This document shows positions 6,449 to 10,471 of a DNA stretch of 10,471 nt, one piece after another (positions within the stretch are counted from its first letter, which is position 1; every line of letters starts with the position of its first letter). The translations under genes were made by a program, and so were the position numbers. Source of the DNA: Clostridiales bacterium (GTDB lineage Bacteria; Bacillota; Clostridia; Christensenellales; Aristaeellaceae); the NCBI GenBank assembly GCA_012512355.1, contig JAAZEI010000274.1, positions 1 to 10,471 of the forward strand, read 5' to 3'. The notes under the pieces were generated by a model that saw nothing but the letters and a program-made list of their open reading frames with translations, did not search any database and was not told the DNA's origin.

Positions 6449-7657
6449 ATGAAAAGACTTTTAGGGTTTACTCTGGTACTATGCATGATGGTATCTATGC
6501 TAAGTTTTGCTGTTGCTCAGAATAAGGACTACAGCAATGTCACCATCCGCATTTATTCAAACTCCAACTCAACTGAACGTGCCATCTGGCTAAAGGAGGA
6601 GGCTAAGGCCGCAGGCTTTACCATCTCCATGGACGACAACTCAGTCATCTCAGGTGACACCGCTGCTATTCAGGCCGCCAATGAAAAGAAAGACGGCGAC
6701 ATCCTGTTTGGCCTCAACGAAACCCGCTGGGGACAAGTTGTCGGCGGCACCTATGAAAACATCAACCTCGTTGAGTGGACCCCCACATGGGCCGACCAGG
6801 TAGGCGACTTCAAATACGACGGCTTGGCTTATGGTCTGGTCATTCAGAACATTCTGATGCTGTATCGCAACGATGAACTGGGCACCAACGGTGTCGAACT
6901 TCATTTTGACCATTGGGCCGACTTGGTTGATACTGACTATACCTGGTATCGCCAGGGTAAAGTTGGCGGAACTACCAACGCCAACATTAACAGCTCCCTG
7001 CTGTATCCTTACGCAGACCCCACAAGCCCTGCAGGCGGCATCAGCATCGATGGCTGGAAAATGCTTTGGAAATATAACGCCGACGGGATTTTCAATGGCG
7101 ATAGCTATGGCTTTGACGCGCTCAACCGCGGTGAAGTGCAGGTATCAACCTTCTACTCATCCTCGCTCTATGGCAAGGTTGACGTCGCAGCCGAAGGCAG
7201 CCAGAATCCCCTCAAGGGCACCATGGAGCCCGAAAACTGGAACCTGGTTGATATCAAAGACGGTTCCTACTACATCGCAGAGTATATCGGCGTCCTGGAT
7301 CGTCCCGACCGCACACCTGAAGAGACAGAAGCTGCTTTGGCCTTTGCAGAATGGTTTGGCACAGCAGATGTCCAGGCCAAATGGGGCGAAGAGTTTGACA
7401 GCTATCCCTGCAACAAGGAAGCAGCTGATATGCTGTATCCCGATGGCGTCCCGCCGATTTATCAACTGCCCAACTTTGCCCTCAACCAAGTTGAAGGCAC
7501 TGATATGAACTATGCTGAATATGTTGGCGCCCACTCCAGCCAGTGGACAAACATCATGACCAATTTGGGCTTCTACTGGGCTGACATGAGTGCAGCACCT
7601 TCAGAGCCTGACTGGGAAAACCTTGACTGGGCCACGCTGGTACAAGCCTCAAATTAA
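6449..7657 (+). CDS. ABC transporter substrate-binding protein, ferric-iron (FbpA/AfuA-like) class
   Basis: Extracytoplasmic binding protein that delivers a solute to the importer encoded downstream. It has 402 residues. Residues 1-23 are a signal peptide with an AVA cleavage site (21-23) before Gln24. The only cysteine in this region (Cys12, context LVLC) does not make a good lipobox, so the protein is predicted to be released rather than lipid-anchored. The body has the two-lobe pattern of type II binding proteins: an early VTIRIYSNSN strand, ILFGLNETRW (85-94), LAYGLVIQNILMLYRND (126-142) as the hinge strand, and a C-terminal EAALAFAEWFGTADVQ helix (294-309) typical of iron/spermidine-class members. 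It is rich in tryptophan (15). The adjacent tyrosine pair that holds Fe(III) in FbpA is not evident at the expected place; Tyr236, Tyr241 and Tyr274-275 are candidates. The ATG at 6449 has AAAGGGG 10 bases upstream; an ATG at 6442 is out of frame. Family is secure, substrate is inferred. Confidence 0.88.
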   Translation: MKRLLGFTLVLCMMVSMLSFAVAQNKDYSNVTIRIYSNSNSTERAIWLKEEAKAAGFTISMDDNSVISGDTAAIQAANEKKDGDILFGLNETRWGQVVGGTYENINLVEWTPTWADQVGDFKYDGLAYGLVIQNILMLYRNDELGTNGVELHFDHWADLVDTDYTWYRQGKVGGTTNANINSSLLYPYADPTSPAGGISIDGWKMLWKYNADGIFNGDSYGFDALNRGEVQVSTFYSSSLYGKVDVAAEGSQNPLKGTMEPENWNLVDIKDGSYYIAEYIGVLDRPDRTPEETEAALAFAEWFGTADVQAKWGEEFDSYPCNKEAADMLYPDGVPPIYQLPNFALNQVEGTDMNYAEYVGAHSSQWTNIMTNLGFYWADMSAAPSEPDWENLDWATLVQASN

Positions 7658-7669
7658 TCCTTGTGTATG

Positions 7670-7703
7670 GGGAGGAGGTAATCATTACCTCCTCCCACTT
7701 TTT
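7670..7703 (+). terminator. Intercistronic hairpin with T-run after the binding-protein gene
   Basis: A perfect 13-base inverted repeat (7670-7682 and 7684-7696, one base at the centre, so in practice a loop of about 5) with a GGGAGGAGG/CCTCCTCCC core, followed by five T residues (7699-7703). It starts 13 bases after the binding-protein stop and ends 26 bases before the ATPase start. It is probably a partial terminator or 3' stabiliser that raises binding-protein expression relative to the membrane and ATPase subunits. Confidence 0.82.
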
Positions 7704-7729
7704 ATTATAAGCATTGGAGCCTGTGCAAT

Positions 7730-8767
7730 ATGATCAATCTGAACGATGTTGTTGTAAAATTTGGTGACTTTACAGCGCTTCATCAAATTAATGTTCACAT
7801 AAAAGAAGGTGAGTTTTTTACCTTCCTGGGCCCCTCGGGCTGCGGAAAGACAACGACGCTCCGGGCCATTACCGGCTTTATTCAGCCCACTGAGGGCAAT
7901 ATTTTTATGGCAGGCAAGGACATAACCAATGTCCCCATTGAAGAGCGCAACATCGCGATTGTGTTTCAGAGCTATGCGCTGTTCCCAACCATGACGGTGT
8001 ATGACAATATTGCCTTTGGCCTTAAGATAAAAAAAGAAAAGAAGGCCGAGATAGACAAAAAAGTTCAGCTTATTGCAAAGAAGCTGGACCTATCGGAAGA
8101 TCAGCTCAAGAACGCGGTTTCGCAGCTGTCGGGCGGTCAGCAGCAGCGGGTGGCAATAGCGCGCTCGCTGGTGAATGATCCCAGCATCATTTGCATGGAT
8201 GAGCCGCTTTCCAACCTTGATGCGAAGCTGAGGGTACAGCTGCGCAACGAACTAAAAGAGATGCAGCGCAGTTTTGGCATTACCACCATCTATGTAACGC
8301 ATGACCAGGAAGAGGCTCTAACCCTGTCAGACCGTATTGCTGTATTCAACAAGGGATATATTGAGCAAATTGGCACACCCAACGAAATTTATAATTTTTC
8401 GCAGACAGAGTTTGTCTGCAATTTTATAGGTGATATTAATCGCCTGAACGAAACTGTGGTGGATAAGCTCATTAAAACAGGCATTCCCCTTAATAGACAG
8501 CACCATCACTACATCCGGCTTGAATGCATCGGCATCGGTGACCGGGGCGCGGGCGCTGACCTGTCGCTGACGGGCAAAGTGCTTAGCCGTGAATTTTATC
8601 GCCTCTACATTAAGTACAGCTTTGATGTAGGTGACCAGACCATTCGGGCAATCGAAAAGAATGATGGCCTCCATATCCATGAAATGGGCGAAGAGGTACG
8701 TCTTGGTATCAAAAAGGAAGATATCAGGAGCTACGATGAACAGGAGAGGAGAGTGACCCTCCAGTGA
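7730..8767 (+). CDS. ABC transporter ATP-binding protein (FbpC/PotA class)
   Basis: Cytoplasmic ATPase subunit of the importer, expected to work as a dimer on the permease. It has 345 residues. All nucleotide-binding motifs are intact: Walker A GPSGCGKTT (34-42), Q-loop Gln80 (VFQSYALFP), signature LSGGQQQR (133-140), Walker B IICMDEP with catalytic Glu158, D-loop SNLD (161-164) and switch His191 (VTHDQEEA). The C-terminal third (about 235-345) is a TOBE-type accessory domain as in FbpC, PotA and MalK relatives, usually involved in regulation or dimer contact. The ATG start has GGAG at 7716-7719, 10 bases upstream. It follows the intercistronic hairpin, and its stop overlaps the permease start by 4 bases (GTGA). 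The ATPase sequence alone does not separate iron from polyamine or phosphonate importers; the fused permease downstream favours iron. Confidence 0.95.
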   Translation: MINLNDVVVKFGDFTALHQINVHIKEGEFFTFLGPSGCGKTTTLRAITGFIQPTEGNIFMAGKDITNVPIEERNIAIVFQSYALFPTMTVYDNIAFGLKIKKEKKAEIDKKVQLIAKKLDLSEDQLKNAVSQLSGGQQQRVAIARSLVNDPSIICMDEPLSNLDAKLRVQLRNELKEMQRSFGITTIYVTHDQEEALTLSDRIAVFNKGYIEQIGTPNEIYNFSQTEFVCNFIGDINRLNETVVDKLIKTGIPLNRQHHHYIRLECIGIGDRGAGADLSLTGKVLSREFYRLYIKYSFDVGDQTIRAIEKNDGLHIHEMGEEVRLGIKKEDIRSYDEQERRVTLQ

Positions 8768-10471
8768 TCAAGGCAAACGAAAAAGGCAAATTGAAGCCTG
8801 AAAAACTATATAAACTTTTTGGCTATGCATTTTTTATCTATTTATTTTTTGGGTTCATGCTGTTGCCGACCATCAACACCATTTCGCAGATCTTTACGAC
8901 AGCGAACCCACGGACGGGTGAAGTAGACCCCTTTGCCGTGATTCGTTTCTTTTTTGCCGGGAATATGTCCAAATATTTATGGAATTCGCTGAAACTGGCT
9001 GTGCTGCTGGTCATCACTGTCAATATCGTTGGCATCAGCGCCGTGCTGCTGACAGAATATTTTGATATCAAAGGCGCTAAAATTCTTCGCATGGGCTATA
9101 TGACAACTTTGATTTACAGCGGCATTGCCCTGGGCACTGGGTACTTATTTCTTTACGATCAAAACGGTATCATCACAGCGCTGCTGCGCAATGCCTTTCC
9201 CGGCATGAACCCCAATTGGTTCAGCGGATTTTCCGCGGTGCTGTTTACCATGACCTTTGCCTGCACCAGCAACCATTTGCTCTTTTTGAGAAATGCCATT
9301 CGGGGCCTTGATTATAATACAGTTGAAGCTGCCAGAAACCTTGGCGCGAGGCCTTTCAAAGTTCTCTGGAAGGTAGTTTTTCCCACCTTGATTCCCACCA
9401 TTTTTTCCTTGACTGTCATGACCTTTATCACCGGCCTGTGCGCCATGTCAGCGCCTGTTTTGCTAGGATATGACAGCATCAACCCGGAGATTGTCCGTCT
9501 AGCAGGCTCCTCCATGGCTGATGAAGCCTTTCCGCAAGCCAGGGCAGCGCTGCTTTCCATTATTTTGGCTTTTTTCACCATTGTTTTGCTCACAATTCTG
9601 ACCAACTATGAAAAGAAAGGGCATTATCTTTCTGTTTCCAAAACAAAAGCAAAGCTTGTGAAACAAAAGATTGATAATCCCGTTGCTAATATTCTGGCAC
9701 ACATCTATGCCTATGTGCTGTTCGTTATTTACATGACGCCCGTTGTGATGATTATTATTTTTTCATTTCAGACGCACAGCGCCATTCAGATGAAGACCCT
9801 TGACTTAAAAGGATGGACCTTTATCAACTACTTTGGAAAACAGGATTTTAGTTACCTGTCATCACGTGGTACCTACCGTTTGCGCGAGGGCGCTATCAGC
9901 GGCATGTTTTCCAACGAAGCCACATTGGGCGGTATTCGCACCAGCTTCATCCTGTCTGCAATGGCTGCAGCCATTGCCTGTGTGATTGTTGTGGTCGCCT
10001 GCAATTATATGTTCAAGCGCACTAAGACAGGGAAATTGCGCAAGACAGGCACTGTGCTTGAGTATAGTCTGCTGTTTCCCTGGTTATTGCCTACGATTCT
10101 CATCTGTTACTCTTACCGCACTTTTTTTAACAGCAACGATATCTGGTATGTTGGCAATCAAAACCTTTATTACATGCAAAATGTTCGTCTGCTCATTGTC
10201 ATCGCCTATGCGGTGGTGAAGCTTCCCTTCTCTCTGCGGATGATCAAGGCAAGCTTTTATGCCATTGACAGTGAGCTTGAGGATGCGTCCAAGAGCCTGG
10301 GCGCCAGCAGCCTTGTCACCTTCCTAAAGGTAAAACTGCCCATCATTTTGCCAAGTGTTTTGGCGGTTTTCGCATTGAATTTCAATGCCTTGTTTACTGA
10401 GTACGACATGTCCGCTACCTTCGCCAGCTCTTATGGCACTTCCTACGCCATGGTGCTGCAGAGCATGACGC
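8764..10471 (+). CDS. Fused two-domain ABC permease (FbpB/AfuB-like), 3' end cut by window
   Basis: Integral membrane subunit in which both permease halves are joined in one chain, as in FbpB, AfuB and SfuB ferric-iron permeases. The frame opens at GTG 8764, inside the ATPase stop (overlap GTGA), with GGAGAG at 8748-8753, 10 bases upstream; it is open for 569 codons to the window edge. The first half has hydrophobic segments at about 18-38, 73-97, 113-131, 155-177, 210-232 and 262-281 and an EAA loop at 188-207 (EAARNLGA, ending in FP). A basic linker (about 283-305) leads to the second half, with segments at about 312-336, 393-414, 433-451, 474-492 and 524-545 and a second EAA-like loop at 506-526 (EDASKSLGA, ending in LP). 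Perhaps 50 residues are missing at the C-terminus. A hydrophilic insert of about 50 residues (340-392) precedes the second transport core. No separate second permease gene is needed. Confidence 0.93.
   Translation, partial: MIKANEKGKLKPEKLYKLFGYAFFIYLFFGFMLLPTINTISQIFTTANPRTGEVDPFAVIRFFFAGNMSKYLWNSLKLAVLLVITVNIVGISAVLLTEYFDIKGAKILRMGYMTTLIYSGIALGTGYLFLYDQNGIITALLRNAFPGMNPNWFSGFSAVLFTMTFACTSNHLLFLRNAIRGLDYNTVEAARNLGARPFKVLWKVVFPTLIPTIFSLTVMTFITGLCAMSAPVLLGYDSINPEIVRLAGSSMADEAFPQARAALLSIILAFFTIVLLTILTNYEKKGHYLSVSKTKAKLVKQKIDNPVANILAHIYAYVLFVIYMTPVVMIIIFSFQTHSAIQMKTLDLKGWTFINYFGKQDFSYLSSRGTYRLREGAISGMFSNEATLGGIRTSFILSAMAAAIACVIVVVACNYMFKRTKTGKLRKTGTVLEYSLLFPWLLPTILICYSYRTFFNSNDIWYVGNQNLYYMQNVRLLIVIAYAVVKLPFSLRMIKASFYAIDSELEDASKSLGASSLVTFLKVKLPIILPSVLAVFALNFNALFTEYDMSATFASSYGTSYAMVLQSMT

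Noticed and set aside
6442..6519. ATG at 6442 opening a 25-codon peptide overlapping the start of the binding-protein gene
   Set aside because: It is out of frame with the binding-protein gene, is short, and the ribosome site is spaced better for ATG 6449.
6873..7508. Plus-strand open frame of 211 codons inside the binding-protein gene
   Set aside because: It is a frame-shifted shadow of the binding-protein gene. Its product is low-complexity (Ser/Thr/Pro/Ala/Lys) with no recognisable domain, and it has no independent ribosome site that I could identify.
8838..9605. Minus-strand open frames (84 and 97 codons) opposite the permease
   Set aside because: They are antisense to a continuous permease frame with membrane segments and EAA loops and show no family pattern.
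1..10471. CRISPR arrays, tRNA genes, insertion sequences, toxin-antitoxin or phage-defence genes
   Set aside because: No regularly spaced repeats, cloverleaf sequences, transposase motifs or defence-type domains were seen on either strand.

Overview
The window looks like chromosomal DNA from a Gram-positive-type (Bacillota/Clostridia-like) bacterium of moderate GC content. Supporting signs are strong AAGGAG-type ribosome sites, TTG and GTG starts, sigma-A-like promoters (TTGACA or TG-extended -10 boxes) and a clostridial-style class A penicillin-binding protein with a cysteine-bearing tail. No tRNA, rRNA, CRISPR array, transposase or prophage gene was seen. The genus cannot be fixed from the sequence.

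Layout. (1) Positions 1-1317, minus strand: the N-terminal 439 codons of an exported protein made of repeated Ig-like modules, running off the left edge. (2) 1318-1566: a divergent control region with a near-consensus leftward promoter, a rightward terminator-like hairpin and an extended -10 promoter for the next gene. (3) 1567-4314, plus: a bifunctional peptidoglycan synthase (PBP1A type). A strong hairpin terminator follows at 4341-4372. (4) 4412-4924, minus: an FtnA-type ferritin. (5) 5020-6213, minus: a stand-alone alanyl-tRNA editing protein (long AlaX type with a DHHA1 tail). (6) 6214-6448: a second divergent control region with a good promoter for the next operon. (7) 6449-10471, plus: an ABC importer operon of substrate-binding protein, ATPase and a fused two-domain permease (cut by the right edge), most like the ferric-iron FbpABC/AfuABC class.

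How they fit. The importer and the ferritin could form an iron uptake and storage neighbourhood, but they lie on opposite strands with alaX between them, and no Fur- or DtxR-type operator was convincing. The iron substrate is an inference from transporter architecture. A GC-rich hairpin with a T-run between the binding-protein and ATPase genes probably lets the binding protein be made in excess. The ATPase and permease reading frames overlap by 4 bases and are likely translationally coupled. The PBP and the Ig-like protein are both cell-envelope proteins transcribed divergently from one control region.

I looked for an undescribed system and did not find a clear one: every sizeable gene falls into a known family. 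The points most worth a second look are the unexplained hairpin between the divergent promoters, the six-cysteine tail of the PBP, the binding protein without a lipobox or an obvious ferric-iron tyrosine pair, and the incomplete Ig-like repeat protein.
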